Source of the DNA: Nitratireductor indicus C115
GTDB lineage: Bacteria; Pseudomonadota; Alphaproteobacteria; Rhizobiales; Rhizobiaceae
NCBI RefSeq assembly: GCF_000300515.1
Contig: NZ_AMSI01000014.1
Location: 62,001-126,000 of the forward strand
Reading direction: 5' to 3'
Length of the DNA: 64,000 nt
Shown here: positions 30,378-39,385 of the stretch, in pieces
How the letters are laid out: every line of letters starts with the position of its first letter
How positions within the stretch are numbered: the stretch's first letter is position 1
Notes under the pieces: model-generated
Databases searched by the model: none
What the model was told of the DNA's origin: nothing
What the model saw: only the letters and a program-made list of their open reading frames with translations
Made by a program: the position numbers and the translations under genes

Positions 30378-31213
30378 GCGACGGCCCTCCGCGTCTTGGG
30401 ATCGAGAATGTCGCGCAAAGCATCACCCAGAAGGTTGAAGCCCAGAATGCCGATCATGATGGCGAGGCCGGGGAAGACCAGAAGCCAGGGCGCGGTCTCC
30501 ATCAGGTTGCGGCTGTCGCTCAACATGAGGCCGAGGGACGAGGCGGGAGGCTGGGTGCCCAGACCGAGGAAGCTCAGCCCCGCTTCCGTGAGCAGGCCCC
30601 AGGCGAGCGCCAGCGTTACCTGAACGGTCAACGGCGCGACGAGGTTGAGCATGAGATGACGCGTGAGGATATAGTGCCGGCTGGACCCGAAGGTGCGGGC
30701 GGCATCCACGAAATCCCGTGTCTTGAGCGACAGGGCCGGACCGCGCACGACCCGGGTGAAGATGGGTGTGTAGACGATGGCGATGGCCATCACGCTGGTC
30801 CAGGTTCCAGGCCCCACGACCGCAATGATAAGCAATGCCAGGAGAATGGCCGGGAACGCCAGCAACACGTCCATCACCCGCATGATGAGCCCGTCCCACC
30901 CTTTGCCGAACCACGCAGCAGCAAGACCGAGAACCGTACCGGCTGTGGCGGCCAGCGCGACGGAGGCAAAGGCGACCACGAAGGACTGGCCGATGCCGAC
31001 CATGAGACGGCTCGCCACGTCGCGGCCAAAGAGATCGGTCCCCATCCAGTAGGCGGCATTTGGCGCATGCAGCCGGTCTACGCGAAACTGCATCAGCGGA
31101 TCGTGCGGCGTGATGCCGGCCATGCCGAGAAAGGCGATCAGGATATAGAGCCCGACGATGGTGCCGCCGATGCGGCCGCTCGGATGGGCGAAGATGGCTT
31201 TCACGATACCCAT
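30374..31213 (-). CDS. Peptide-type ABC transporter permease, DppC/OppC-like
   Basis: A 279-residue inner-membrane permease with about six hydrophobic segments. DppC-type marks are HDPLMQ...GTDLFGRDVASRLMVGIGQSF in the N-terminal part and the EAA loop DAARTFGSSRHYILTRHLMLN near residue 175. The ATG (31213) overlaps the previous permease stop by one base (TGATG), and its stop overlaps the ATPase start, so the three are tightly coupled. The open frame upstream only shadows the partner gene. Confidence 0.92.
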   Translation of the reverse strand: MGIVKAIFAHPSGRIGGTIVGLYILIAFLGMAGITPHDPLMQFRVDRLHAPNAAYWMGTDLFGRDVASRLMVGIGQSFVVAFASVALAATAGTVLGLAAAWFGKGWDGLIMRVMDVLLAFPAILLALLIIAVVGPGTWTSVMAIAIVYTPIFTRVVRGPALSLKTRDFVDAARTFGSSRHYILTRHLMLNLVAPLTVQVTLALAWGLLTEAGLSFLGLGTQPPASSLGLMLSDSRNLMETAPWLLVFPGLAIMIGILGFNLLGDALRDILDPKTRRAVA

Positions 31214-32172
31214 CAGCGGTCTCCCAGCCGGATGCGCGGATCGAGCACCGCATAGGCGAGATCGACGAGCAGGTTGACGATCATGAAGTTCAACGCGATG
31301 AAGAGCACGCTGCCCTGAACCAAGGCATAATCGCGCTGCAGAATGGCATCGAGCACCATGCGGCCAAGCCCCGGCAGGGCGAAAATCTGTTCCACGATCA
31401 CCGCACCGCCAAGAAGATAACCGAACTCGACGCCACTCAACGTGACGACCGGTATCAGCGCATTGGGCAGGGCATGACGCCATATGACGCTCAATGCGGG
31501 GACGCCCTTGCTGCGGGCGGTGCGCACGTAGTCCTCGCTCAACACATCGAGCATGGAGGAGCGAGAAATGCGTGTTACGGATGCGGCGAAGGCGAAGCCC
31601 AGCGTGAGCGCGGGCAGGATGAGCTGCCCCAGATTCTCCAGCGGGTTCTCGAAAAACGGCGTGAAGGTGCCCATCACCGGCAGCACACCGAAGCCCACGG
31701 ACAGAATGTAGATGATCAGAAGACCGACGACGAAATTCGGCGTCGACTGTCCGATCATGGCTAGGATTCGTACGCCCAGATCGGAGGGTTTTTCGTTGCG
31801 CGTGGCGGCGAAGATGCCGGCGGGCAGGCCGATGGCCAGCGCGATCAGCATCGACAGCAGAGCAAGTTCCAGCGTCAGCGGAAAGCGCTCGAGAATGACA
31901 TCCAGAACCGGCTTGCCGTAGGTGACGGAAATGCCAAGGTCACCCCGCAGAACACCCATCAGCCAATGGCCGTATTGCACGGGCCAGCTCTTGTCGAGAC
32001 CGAAATAGGCTTCCAGCGCCGCACGCTGCTGGGGCGTCAGGAGCCCCGCTTCCGTGCCCAGCATCGCCGTGATGGCGTTACCCGGCACAAGGCGGATCGA
32101 AACGAATACGAGAATGGATACACCCAGCATGACCAGGGGAAAGGTCAGAAGCCTTCGGGTCAGATAATTCAT
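31213..32172 (-). CDS. Peptide-type ABC transporter permease, DppB/OppB-like
   Basis: A 319-residue permease beginning MNYLTRRLLTFPLVMLGVSILVF, the standard first helix of the DppB/OppB family, with an RLVPGNAITAMLG loop, and the EAA loop DYVRTARSKGVPALSVIWRHALPN near residue 200. About six membrane helices. It is separated from the upstream binding-protein gene by 223 bp that hold a long inverted repeat, a layout often used to make more binding protein than permease. Substrate inferred from context as muropeptides. Confidence 0.92.
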   Translation of the reverse strand: MNYLTRRLLTFPLVMLGVSILVFVSIRLVPGNAITAMLGTEAGLLTPQQRAALEAYFGLDKSWPVQYGHWLMGVLRGDLGISVTYGKPVLDVILERFPLTLELALLSMLIALAIGLPAGIFAATRNEKPSDLGVRILAMIGQSTPNFVVGLLIIYILSVGFGVLPVMGTFTPFFENPLENLGQLILPALTLGFAFAASVTRISRSSMLDVLSEDYVRTARSKGVPALSVIWRHALPNALIPVVTLSGVEFGYLLGGAVIVEQIFALPGLGRMVLDAILQRDYALVQGSVLFIALNFMIVNLLVDLAYAVLDPRIRLGDR

Positions 32173-32253
32173 GAAGGTTTCACCCCGTGTCCTTCAATTC
32201 GCAATCGTCTCGTGCTCCGGTACCCGGTTACGAGCATGGTCCCGTCTCCGCCA

Positions 32254-32372
32254 AGCGCCCTCGTGGTTCGACAAGCTCACCAAGAGGGCGACTGGAAGAC
32301 TGGCGCGTGAACGTCACAAAGCGCGACGTTTCAACGGCCCTCATGGTGAGCTTGTCGAACCACGAGGGCGCT
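32254..32372. repeat. REP-like inverted repeat, 36-bp arms
   Basis: The arm at 32254-32289 is the reverse complement of 32337-32372 except for one base, with a 47-bp spacer. Each arm contains TGGTTCGACAAGCTCACC, a core I recognise as a repeated palindromic element in alphaproteobacterial genomes. It lies between the binding-protein gene and the first permease gene, so a transcript would fold into a long stem protecting or ending the upstream mRNA. Confidence 0.75.
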
Positions 32373-32395
32373 CGGCACGAAAAGATGGCCGGCGA

Positions 32396-33919
32396 TCACT
32401 CGCCAACCGTCACCGTCGTCAGGCCGAACAGCGACCCGGTCGGCGATGGCACGAAGCCCGTCACGTTCTTCTGCTGGGCGGTGTAGCTGTAAGCGGTGTA
32501 GAGCCAGATCCAGGGCGAGACTTCCGCGAGATGCTTTTCGAATGCCGCGAAGATTTCCTTGCGCTTTTCAGGATCGGTTTCAACGCGCCCCTTCTGCATC
32601 AGATCGTCCAGCGTGTCGTCGATATAGTTGGCGACCTTCTGGAGGTTGCCGGCCTTGGTCCAGTAGCGATTGTACATGGAGTAGGGATCGGCGCGGCCGC
32701 CATTAAGCGCCACGGCCATGTCGAAATCGCCCTTCAGCCAGGTGTCGACATAGACGTTGAGCTCCATCATCTTGATGTCGAGCTTGATTCCGATCTCGGC
32801 AAGTTGCGACTGGATGACCTGAGCTTCGGCGGCAGCCGTGGGCGGCTCGCCGGTGGCGGCGATCACGGTCGCGGAAAAGCCGTCGGCATAGCCGGCATCG
32901 GCCATAAGCTTCTTGGCTTTTTCCACATCGCGCTCGTAGCAGAACAGCTGCGAGGGATCGCTCGCATAGGCCGGCATGGTGAGCGGGCCGGAGACCTTGC
33001 CCTCGCCGAGCAATGCGGTGTCGAGCACATCCTGCCTGTCCACGGCGCAGGAGATTGCCTGACGCACACCAAGCTCCGTCATGGGCTTGCGCGATGGATT
33101 GAGCTGGAGAACGTGATAGTTGAGCACCGGCGTGCGATCGAGCGTCAGGCTGGCCTCGTTCGGGACCAGCGTGGCCACCAGCGGATCGTTCAGCAGAGCA
33201 AAGTCGATCTGCTTGGTGCGCAGGGCAGCGAGAATCGCCGTCTCGTCGGGCAGGACGCTGACATTGATGCCATCGACCTTCACCTCGCCGCCGGCCCATT
33301 CCTTGTTGGCCGTCAGCACTTCCTTCGAATTCGGCTCCCACTGGTCAAGCTTGAAAGGACCCGAGCCGATTGCCTTGGTGCCGATGGTGCCGGCCTCGAT
33401 CTCGCTGGCGGGAACGACCGCAGCGTTGATGCTGGTCATGGCCGTCAGCAGCGGGACATCCGGCTGCGAGAGATTGAAGACGACAGTCGTATCGTCCGGC
33501 GTATCGATCGTTTCGATGGACAGGAAGTTGGCGCGGGCCGCTGCACCCGTCTCCTCAGCCATCAGGCGCTCGAATGAGGCCTTCACATCGGCAGCCGCGA
33601 CCTTGTTGCCGTTCTGGAACTTCGCTTCGGGATCGAGCTTGAAGCTCAGCGTCTTGCCATCCTCGGAAAATTCCCAGGAATCGGCAAGTGCCGGGATGAT
33701 CTTCAGGTCCTTGTCGAGACGCACAAGCGGCTCATAAACGAGTTCGAGAAGACGCAGCGACGAGAAAGCCGTCTGCTTGTGTGGATCGAGACCCGTCGCA
33801 TCCTGCGACCATGCCATGCGCAGTGTGGCCGCCGATGCGGTTGCGGAAAAGCCCGCAGCGCCCAGCGCCACCGCAAACGCCACCGTCGAAACCAGCGTTT
33901 TCGTGAAAGACTTACCCAT
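32396..33919 (-). CDS. Peptide-type ABC transporter substrate-binding protein (SBP family 5)
   Basis: A 507-residue periplasmic protein with a clear signal peptide: basic MGKSFTKTL, hydrophobic VSTVAFAVALGAAGF and cleavage after ASA near residue 30. The mature part follows the DppA/OppA pattern: LRMAWSQDATGLDPHKQT, LLELVYEPLVRLDKDLKIIPALADSWEFSEDGKTLSFKL and later REAISCAVDR-like VRQAISCAVDRQDVL. GGAG lies before the ATG. It supplies ligand to the DppB/DppC-like permeases and fused ATPase downstream. Peptide-type binding proteins can bind murein peptides (MppA is one), so muropeptide is a reasonable but unproven ligand. Confidence 0.92.
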   Translation of the reverse strand: MGKSFTKTLVSTVAFAVALGAAGFSATASAATLRMAWSQDATGLDPHKQTAFSSLRLLELVYEPLVRLDKDLKIIPALADSWEFSEDGKTLSFKLDPEAKFQNGNKVAAADVKASFERLMAEETGAAARANFLSIETIDTPDDTTVVFNLSQPDVPLLTAMTSINAAVVPASEIEAGTIGTKAIGSGPFKLDQWEPNSKEVLTANKEWAGGEVKVDGINVSVLPDETAILAALRTKQIDFALLNDPLVATLVPNEASLTLDRTPVLNYHVLQLNPSRKPMTELGVRQAISCAVDRQDVLDTALLGEGKVSGPLTMPAYASDPSQLFCYERDVEKAKKLMADAGYADGFSATVIAATGEPPTAAAEAQVIQSQLAEIGIKLDIKMMELNVYVDTWLKGDFDMAVALNGGRADPYSMYNRYWTKAGNLQKVANYIDDTLDDLMQKGRVETDPEKRKEIFAAFEKHLAEVSPWIWLYTAYSYTAQQKNVTGFVPSPTGSLFGLTTVTVGE

Positions 33920-34115
33920 GTTTTGCTCCCTCTAGAGAAGATTGGATGCCCTGCAGTCTCAAACCTTCCGTCATCCGATATCTGCTTATCTTTAGACCCG
34001 CTTGCCAATCCGGGAAACGGCGAACTGCCTGACGCCATCAGGCGAATGCGCCGAAACCCTTGTCTTCAGTGAAGTCCTGCGCGACCGGGCAGTTTCGGCC
34101 CGACCGCTGAATGCT

Positions 34116-35054
34116 CTAATTCCCTGCGGCCTGGTGCTGTCTCTCGTTGATGGCCTTTCGCAGAAAACCGCCGGCCCCAGCCAGCGCCTCGCGGGCCTCC
34201 TGCGCTTCAAGCCCGGTGATTGCCATCATGATCGCCAGCTTCACATCGCTGCCGGATGCCATGAGATGGTTCTTCGCCTCCTCGGCATCGCAGCCCGTCG
34301 CTTCCATAACAATGCGCTGGGCGCGCACGAAGAGTTTCTGATTGCTGATGGCGACATCGACCATCAGGTTCTCGTAAATCTTGCCCATGCGGATCATGCT
34401 GGCCGTGGACAACATGTTGAGAACGAGTTTCTGCGCCGTGCCCGATTTGAGCCGTGTCGAGCCGGTCAGAATCTCAGGGCCGACCACTGGGGCAATCGCG
34501 ATGTCCGCAATCTTCCCGATGACAGAGCCGGGATTGCAGGACAGCGCAATGGTGCCGGCTCCCACTTCCTTCGCGTATTTCAAGGCGCCGATCACGTAAG
34601 GCGTGCGGCCGCTGACGGCGATGCCGACCACCACGTCACGCGCCCCGAGCTTTACGTCCATGAGCGCCTGACGCCCTTCGTCGGGATCATCTTCCGAGCC
34701 TTCGGTGGCATGGGTCAGCGCATATTCGCCGCCGGCGATCAGTCCGAACACCATCTCTTCCGGCACGCTGAATGTGGGCGGGCATTCGGAAGCATCCAGA
34801 ACGCCGAGCCGGCCACTGGTGCCAGCACCGATGTAAATGAGGCGGCCGCCCTTGTGAAACGTCTCGACGATCCTGTCTACAGCAGCAGCGACTTCCGGCA
34901 GCACCTTTTCGACGGCGTGTGCGACGCCCTTGTCCTCATCGTTGATGAGCTTGAGGATTTCGGGAGTGCTTTGCAGGTCGATCTGCATCGTCCGGGGATT
35001 GCGCCCCTCCGACACCAGACTTCCCAGTTCGGACATCAACGCTTCTTCACTCAT
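34116..35054 (-). CDS. murQ: N-acetylmuramic acid 6-phosphate etherase
   Basis: Cleaves the lactyl ether of MurNAc 6-phosphate, giving GlcNAc 6-phosphate and D-lactate; cytosolic. The 312-residue protein has the SIS-domain motif [15 protein letters not shown] (76-90), where the last Glu aligns with the catalytic Glu83 of the E. coli enzyme, followed by PPTFSVP and [12 protein letters not shown]. The C-terminal helical part ([15 protein letters not shown]) is the usual MurQ tail. It lies 259 bp from the amino-sugar kinase gene, with a strong palindrome and a possible promoter in between, and 196 bp from the binding-protein gene. Confidence 0.96.
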   Translation of the reverse strand: MSEEALMSELGSLVSEGRNPRTMQIDLQSTPEILKLINDEDKGVAHAVEKVLPEVAAAVDRIVETFHKGGRLIYIGAGTSGRLGVLDASECPPTFSVPEEMVFGLIAGGEYALTHATEGSEDDPDEGRQALMDVKLGARDVVVGIAVSGRTPYVIGALKYAKEVGAGTIALSCNPGSVIGKIADIAIAPVVGPEILTGSTRLKSGTAQKLVLNMLSTASMIRMGKIYENLMVDVAISNQKLFVRAQRIVMEATGCDAEEAKNHLMASGSDVKLAIMMAITGLEAQEAREALAGAGGFLRKAINERQHQAAGN

Positions 35055-35263
35055 GTCTGCTCTCGAAACTCTCTTACGAAACCTGGTCGATGGAAATGAA
35101 GCCGCAACGCCGGAACGAGCGGCCTCACCGGGATCATCAAGGGACGATGGCGCCGGAACGCCTCACGGCGCTCCGGACGCATCCGAAACAGCCCGCATCG
35201 AGCGGGGCCACGTCTGGCGCCGATTGTTGTTTTGACGCCTTCCCTGTTGTCCTGACTGAAAGG

Positions 35264-35290
35264 GGTATAATCGAAAATTCCAAGAGTCAA
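35264..35290 (-). promoter_or_regulatory. Possible promoter of murQ and the transporter operon
   Basis: On the minus strand TTGACT (35290-35285) and TATACC (35269-35264) resemble -35 and -10 elements. The spacer is 15 bp, shorter than the ideal 17, so this is tentative. The -35 element overlaps the edge of the palindrome at 35289-35325, which would suit repression. A matching TTGAGT-N15-TATATC pair occurs in front of murA. Confidence 0.4.
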
Positions 35291-35325
35291 TTCAGATTAG
35301 GAATAATGTATTCCTAATCTGAATT
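35289..35325. promoter_or_regulatory. 17-bp-arm palindrome with GGAATA-N3-TATTCC core (probable operator)
   Basis: Perfect inverted repeat: arms 35289-35305 and 35309-35325 around ATG. The core GGAATA-ATG-TATTCC (35300-35314) is repeated with a different spacer at 37536-37550 next to the RpiR-like gene. It overlaps the last codons of the kinase gene and lies just upstream of the putative murQ promoter. An RpiR/MurR operator is the best reading; the structure could also end the kinase transcript. Confidence 0.6.
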
Positions 35326-36219
35326 CCGCTCCTTGCGTTTCATGCCCTGCCGGGCAAGGATTATCGCTCCGGAAACGGCATCGCCATCCGCTGGCTTGAG
35401 GCGGCGGCGCACATCGGGAGAGAGCCAGGGTTCGAGCGGGCCGGACAGACCACCCAGAAGGGTGACCCGGGGCGCGCCCTGATCGAAAAGGCCGCGCACC
35501 AGCATATCGATCTGGGATGCCGCCATCTGCACGATGCGCCTGCCCGCAGCATCGCCCTGGTCGGCATGGCGCAGCACCATGGGCGCAAAGGTGGCGTAGT
35601 CGGTGGCGGTGGCGCGGTCCATCCAGTGAACCACCTCCGCCGGATCATTGTTGAAGCGGCGCAGCACCTCTCCCAGCAAGGGGCCACATTCGATGCGGCC
35701 ATCATACGCCTGCAATGCAAACCGCAATGTCATCAATCCGATATCGGCGCCGCTGCCCTCATCCGAGATCGGGAAGCCGTAGCCGCCCATGCGCAATTGC
35801 CGGCCGTTCACAATGCCGAGGCCCACGGAGCCCGTTCCGGCGATCACGATGGCGCCGTCGAGACCGGAATGCGCCCCGAGACAGGCACCAATGCCATCGC
35901 TGACGAAATCGATACTCGCGAAGGGATGCGGAATCTCCCGCAGCGCCTCGAGCGACCCCTTGCGCGTCATTCCGGCCAGACCGATGCCAGCACGCATATG
36001 TGATACAGCGTCTTGCGAAAGCCCCGCCTCGGCAATCGCCGCCTCGAAAGCCCGCGCAACCGAAGCCCAGGCTTCGGCGATGCCAAGCCGCGTGGTGGCC
36101 GGGCCGGACAGCCCCTGTCCCAACACCTCGCCGGCCTCGTTTTCAATGCGCGCGCGGCAGCCCGTACCGCCGCCATCGACACCGAGATAGTAATGTTCGT
36201 TTGCGGTCGCTTCGCTCAT
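35314..36219 (-). CDS. BadF/BadG-type amino-sugar kinase (GlcNAc/MurNAc kinase-like)
   Basis: A 301-residue ASKHA-fold kinase. GVDGGGT (13-19) is the phosphate-1 loop, IVIAGTGSVGLGI near 125 the phosphate-2 element and SDEGSGADIGL near 152 the family signature. Related enzymes include human NAGK and the bacterial MurK, which phosphorylate GlcNAc or MurNAc. Lying between murA and murQ, it would phosphorylate free amino sugars released from imported muropeptides; which one is unknown. The ATG follows the murA stop by three bases. The 3' end overlaps the operator-like palindrome. Confidence 0.85.
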   Translation of the reverse strand: MSEATANEHYYLGVDGGGTGCRARIENEAGEVLGQGLSGPATTRLGIAEAWASVARAFEAAIAEAGLSQDAVSHMRAGIGLAGMTRKGSLEALREIPHPFASIDFVSDGIGACLGAHSGLDGAIVIAGTGSVGLGIVNGRQLRMGGYGFPISDEGSGADIGLMTLRFALQAYDGRIECGPLLGEVLRRFNNDPAEVVHWMDRATATDYATFAPMVLRHADQGDAAGRRIVQMAASQIDMLVRGLFDQGAPRVTLLGGLSGPLEPWLSPDVRRRLKPADGDAVSGAIILARQGMKRKERNSD

Positions 36220-36222
36220 GAT

Positions 36223-37479
36223 CTAGTCGCGCAGCCTTTCGATATGGGCGCCGCACTGGGCGAGCTTGCGGTCGAGCTGCTCATACCCACGGTCGAGATG
36301 ATAGACCCGGTTGATGACGGTCTCTCCCTCGGCAGCAAGAGCTGCGAGCACCAGCGAAACCGATGCCCGCAAATCGGTGGCCATGACCTGAGCCCCCTTG
36401 AGAGGCTTGCCGCCGTGAATGACTGCGGTGGTACCCTGAAGCCTTATCTCAGCGCCAAGGCGTATCAGCTCGGGCACATGCATGAAGCGATTTTCGAAGA
36501 TGGTTTCCCGGATGAGCGACGTACCCTCCGCAATGCAGGCAAGCGCCATGAACTGCGCCTGAAGGTCGGTCGGGAAACCGGGATAAGGTTCGGTCGTTAT
36601 ATCGGCGGTTTGGAGCGGGCCGTTGCGTGACACGACGAGACCGCGGCTGCTTGGCCAGACATTCGTTCCCATCGCCTCAAGCAGCTGGATCACTGCCGCA
36701 AGGTTTTCAATCCGCGCATTGGTAAGTTCAAGCGTGCCGCCGGTGATGGCCGCGGCAACCGCGTAGGTGCCGGCCTCGATGCGGTCCGGAATGCCATGAT
36801 GCTTTGCCGGTTTCCATTCGGTTCCACCGGCGATCAGAATCCGGTGCGTGCCTGCACCTTCAATATGTGCGCCCATGGCGGCGAGACAGGCGGCAAGGTC
36901 CGCCACTTCCGGCTCACGTGCGGCGTTCAGGATTTCCGTTTCCCCGCTTGCCATGGTCGCGGCCATCATCGCGGTCTCGGTGGCGCCCACGGATGGCGAG
37001 GCGAGAACCACGCGCGCGCCCTTCAGGCCAGCCGATGCGCTGGCTACAATCAGGCCGTTTTCGATGTCGATGGAAGCGCCCAGCGCTTCGAGTGCCCTGA
37101 TATGCATGTCCACCGGACGCGCGCCGATGGCGCAGCCGCCCGGCAACGACACCCGCGCAGAACCGAAACGAGCAAGAAGCGGCGCCAAAAACAGCACCGT
37201 GGCCCGCATGCGCCGCACCGTGTCGTAAGATACTTCGCACGAACGAATAGAGCCCGCATCAATCGTTGTTGCATGCGCGCCGCGCTCCACCTCCGCTCCG
37301 TAGAGAGCCGCAACCTGGAGCATGTTGTCCACGTCCGAAACCTGCGGAAGGTTGGTGAGCTCCAGCGGATGGGGGCTGAGAAACGCCGCCGCGATCTGTG
37401 GCAAGGCGGCGTTTTTTGCGCCCGACACGGTGACCGTGCCCTGCAGTTTTTGCCCGCCCGTAATGCGCAATCTGTCCAT
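36223..37479 (-). CDS. murA: UDP-N-acetylglucosamine 1-carboxyvinyltransferase (MurA family)
   Basis: Transfers enolpyruvate from PEP to UDP-GlcNAc, first committed step of peptidoglycan synthesis. With the ATG at 37479 the protein has 418 residues and matches E. coli MurA numbering exactly: Lys22 and Asn23 in SGAKNAALP, and the fosfomycin-target Cys115 in [16 protein letters not shown] lies eight bases upstream of this ATG. A longer frame from GTG 37530 would run through the probable operator and is less likely. Placed at the head of a recycling operon under the RpiR-like regulator, which is unusual; whether it is the only murA of the genome cannot be seen. Confidence 0.93.
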   Translation of the reverse strand: MDRLRITGGQKLQGTVTVSGAKNAALPQIAAAFLSPHPLELTNLPQVSDVDNMLQVAALYGAEVERGAHATTIDAGSIRSCEVSYDTVRRMRATVLFLAPLLARFGSARVSLPGGCAIGARPVDMHIRALEALGASIDIENGLIVASASAGLKGARVVLASPSVGATETAMMAATMASGETEILNAAREPEVADLAACLAAMGAHIEGAGTHRILIAGGTEWKPAKHHGIPDRIEAGTYAVAAAITGGTLELTNARIENLAAVIQLLEAMGTNVWPSSRGLVVSRNGPLQTADITTEPYPGFPTDLQAQFMALACIAEGTSLIRETIFENRFMHVPELIRLGAEIRLQGTTAVIHGGKPLKGAQVMATDLRASVSLVLAALAAEGETVINRVYHLDRGYEQLDRKLAQCGAHIERLRD

Positions 37480-37507
37480 GCCGCTCGCCTCCATCTTCGG
37501 AACTATT

Positions 37508-37550
37508 GATATATTCCGTTGCTCACTCACTCAACGGAATATATTATTCC
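37508..37550. promoter_or_regulatory. Operator region between murA and the RpiR-like regulator
   Basis: Two elements overlap. GGAATA-TAT-TATTCC (37536-37550) has the same six-base arms as the palindrome before murQ. A 12-bp inverted repeat, ATATATTCCGTT (37509-37520) with its complement at 37533-37544, extends the site. A TTGAGT (37534-37529) and TATATC (37513-37508) pair on the minus strand, spaced 15 bp, could be the murA promoter. Likely bound by the divergent RpiR protein. Confidence 0.6.
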
Positions 37551-37652
37551 TACATGAGGATCGGCGTTGCGGGCGGCTTCCCGATGCCCAGGCTGCAAGG
37601 CCAGTCACCGCCAGATTAAAACTGCCTCTCGCCACAGACCCGGAAGAGACTC

Positions 37653-38501
37653 ATGTCCATTCTCAAGATCATCAGCGCGAAACTGGACAGCATGGCGCCT
37701 GCCGACCGGCAGATCGGGCAGTTCATCCTCGACAATCCCGACGACATGTTGCGGCTCTCCTCGGCCGCTCTTGCCGCCGAAACGGGACGCAGCCAGTCCA
37801 GCGTGGTCAAGTTCAGCCAGAAGCTCGGCTATGACGGCTATCAGGATCTCAAGCTTGCCGTGAGCCAGGCCAATGCGCGGGAATGGTCCGTTCCCGCCGG
37901 CATGATCCACAGCACCATCGAGATGGACGACAGCTTTGGCGTGGTGCTGCAAAAGCTCATTGGCAGCAAGCTGCTCTCCATTCAGGAGACCATCGCAGCC
38001 AACAACGAGGCAGGCATAGGCAAAGCCCTCGACGCGCTGAACGCGGCTCCGCGCGTGCATATGGCAGGCGTGGGCGCTTCCTCTCTGGTGGCGCGGGATT
38101 TCAGCTACAAGCTCCAGAAGCTTGGGCGCTACGCCTTTCACGACAGCGACAGCCATGTGCAGATGGGCAGCGTCTCGGCACTGGGGACCGGCGACGTGCT
38201 GTTCGCCCTCTCCTATTCAGGCACAAGCATCGAGACGCTGCGGATCGCCGAACTTGCGGCGAAACGCGGCGCGACTGTGATTTCGGTAACGCGGCTTCAG
38301 GAAAACCCGCTGATGAATGTCGCCGATATACGGCTCTACACCGTGGCGGACGAGGAACGGGCGCGCTCTTCCGCCATCACCGCGCGCGACGCGCAGCTGG
38401 CGCTGACGGACCTTCTGTTCCTGCTGCTTGTTCAACGCCAGCCGGACGCCAACGACTATGTGCACAACAGCGAGGCATCGGTTGCCGTCCTGAAGCTGTG
38501 A
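37653..38501 (+). CDS. RpiR/MurR-family transcriptional regulator
   Basis: A 282-residue regulator with the two-domain RpiR plan: an N-terminal helix-turn-helix (residues about 1-75, including LAAETGRSQSSVVKFSQKLGYDGYQDLKL) and a C-terminal SIS phosphosugar-binding domain (about 120-260, with VGASSLVARDFSYKLQKLGR and ALSYSGTSIETLRIAELAAKRGATVISVT). MurR of E. coli, same family, controls murQP and responds to MurNAc 6-phosphate; here the same ligand would be made by AnmK and consumed by MurQ. It is divergent from murA across an intergenic region with palindromes repeated before murQ. Confidence 0.9.
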   Translation: MSILKIISAKLDSMAPADRQIGQFILDNPDDMLRLSSAALAAETGRSQSSVVKFSQKLGYDGYQDLKLAVSQANAREWSVPAGMIHSTIEMDDSFGVVLQKLIGSKLLSIQETIAANNEAGIGKALDALNAAPRVHMAGVGASSLVARDFSYKLQKLGRYAFHDSDSHVQMGSVSALGTGDVLFALSYSGTSIETLRIAELAAKRGATVISVTRLQENPLMNVADIRLYTVADEERARSSAITARDAQLALTDLLFLLLVQRQPDANDYVHNSEASVAVLKL

Positions 38502-38521
38502 GGCGCGCCCAAGCGCCCCTA

Positions 38522-39385
38522 TCAGGCAGCCGGATAATCAAGCCCGATATCGAGGATCGGTGCGCTGTGCGTAAGCCAGCCAATGGAAATGAGATCGACG
38601 CCCGAGGCGGCGATTGCGGGCGCCGTCTGAGGCAAGACACGGCCGGATGCTTCCGTTACGGCCCGGCCACCCACCATGGCGACGGCCTCGGCCAACGTTG
38701 CCGGCGTCATATTGTCCAGCAATACTGCATCGGCCTTCATGACGAGCGCTTCTTCAAGCTGCGCGAGCGTATCGACCTCCACTTCGATCTTGACCATATG
38801 GCCGCAATGGGCGCGCGCCCGCTCCATCGCCGGAACGATACCGCCCGCCACGGCGATGTGATTGTCCTTGATCAGAACCGCATCATCGAGACCGAAGCGA
38901 TGATTGGACCCGCCGCCGAGGCGTATGGCGTGCTTTTCAAGCGCCCGCAGACCCGGTGTCGTTTTTCGCGTGCACACAATATGGGCGCGGGTTCCCTGCA
39001 CCGCATCGACAACGGTACGGGTGGCCGAGGCAATGCCGCTCAAATGACATAGAAAGTTGAGCGCGGTGCGCTCTCCCGTCAGAAGCCCACGGGCGGGACC
39101 GGACACGGTTGCGATGGCCTGACCGGCAACAACCCTGCCGCCATCGCCGACATGCTTGTGTACGGAAATCGCGGGGTCGAGCAGCCGGAAGGCCAGCACG
39201 GCGAGATCGAGCCCCGCCACCACGCCCGCCTCGCGCGCATTCAAGACCATGGTCTGGTGCATGTCCGCCGGGACGATAGCATCCGTCGTTACGTCGCCGG
39301 CACGCCCGAGATCCTCAAGCAGAGCAGTGCGCACCAAGGGTTCGAGCATGATCGCGGGAAGTGGAGGTATAGTCATCTTCATCAT
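38522..39385 (-). CDS. nadC: Nicotinate-nucleotide pyrophosphorylase (carboxylating)
   Basis: Quinolinate phosphoribosyltransferase: converts quinolinate and PRPP to nicotinate mononucleotide, third step of de novo NAD synthesis. The 287-residue protein shows LLEDLGRAGDVTTDAI near the N-terminus, the active-site segments TRKTTPGLRALEKHAIRLGGGSNHRFGL and LIKDNH, and EVEVDTLAQLEEAL with LLDNMTPATL. Three ATGs (39385, 39382, 39376) lie close together; the first overlaps the nadB stop as ATGA and is taken here. Last gene of the nadA-nadB-nadC operon. Confidence 0.95.
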   Translation of the reverse strand: MMKMTIPPLPAIMLEPLVRTALLEDLGRAGDVTTDAIVPADMHQTMVLNAREAGVVAGLDLAVLAFRLLDPAISVHKHVGDGGRVVAGQAIATVSGPARGLLTGERTALNFLCHLSGIASATRTVVDAVQGTRAHIVCTRKTTPGLRALEKHAIRLGGGSNHRFGLDDAVLIKDNHIAVAGGIVPAMERARAHCGHMVKIEVEVDTLAQLEEALVMKADAVLLDNMTPATLAEAVAMVGGRAVTEASGRVLPQTAPAIAASGVDLISIGWLTHSAPILDIGLDYPAA

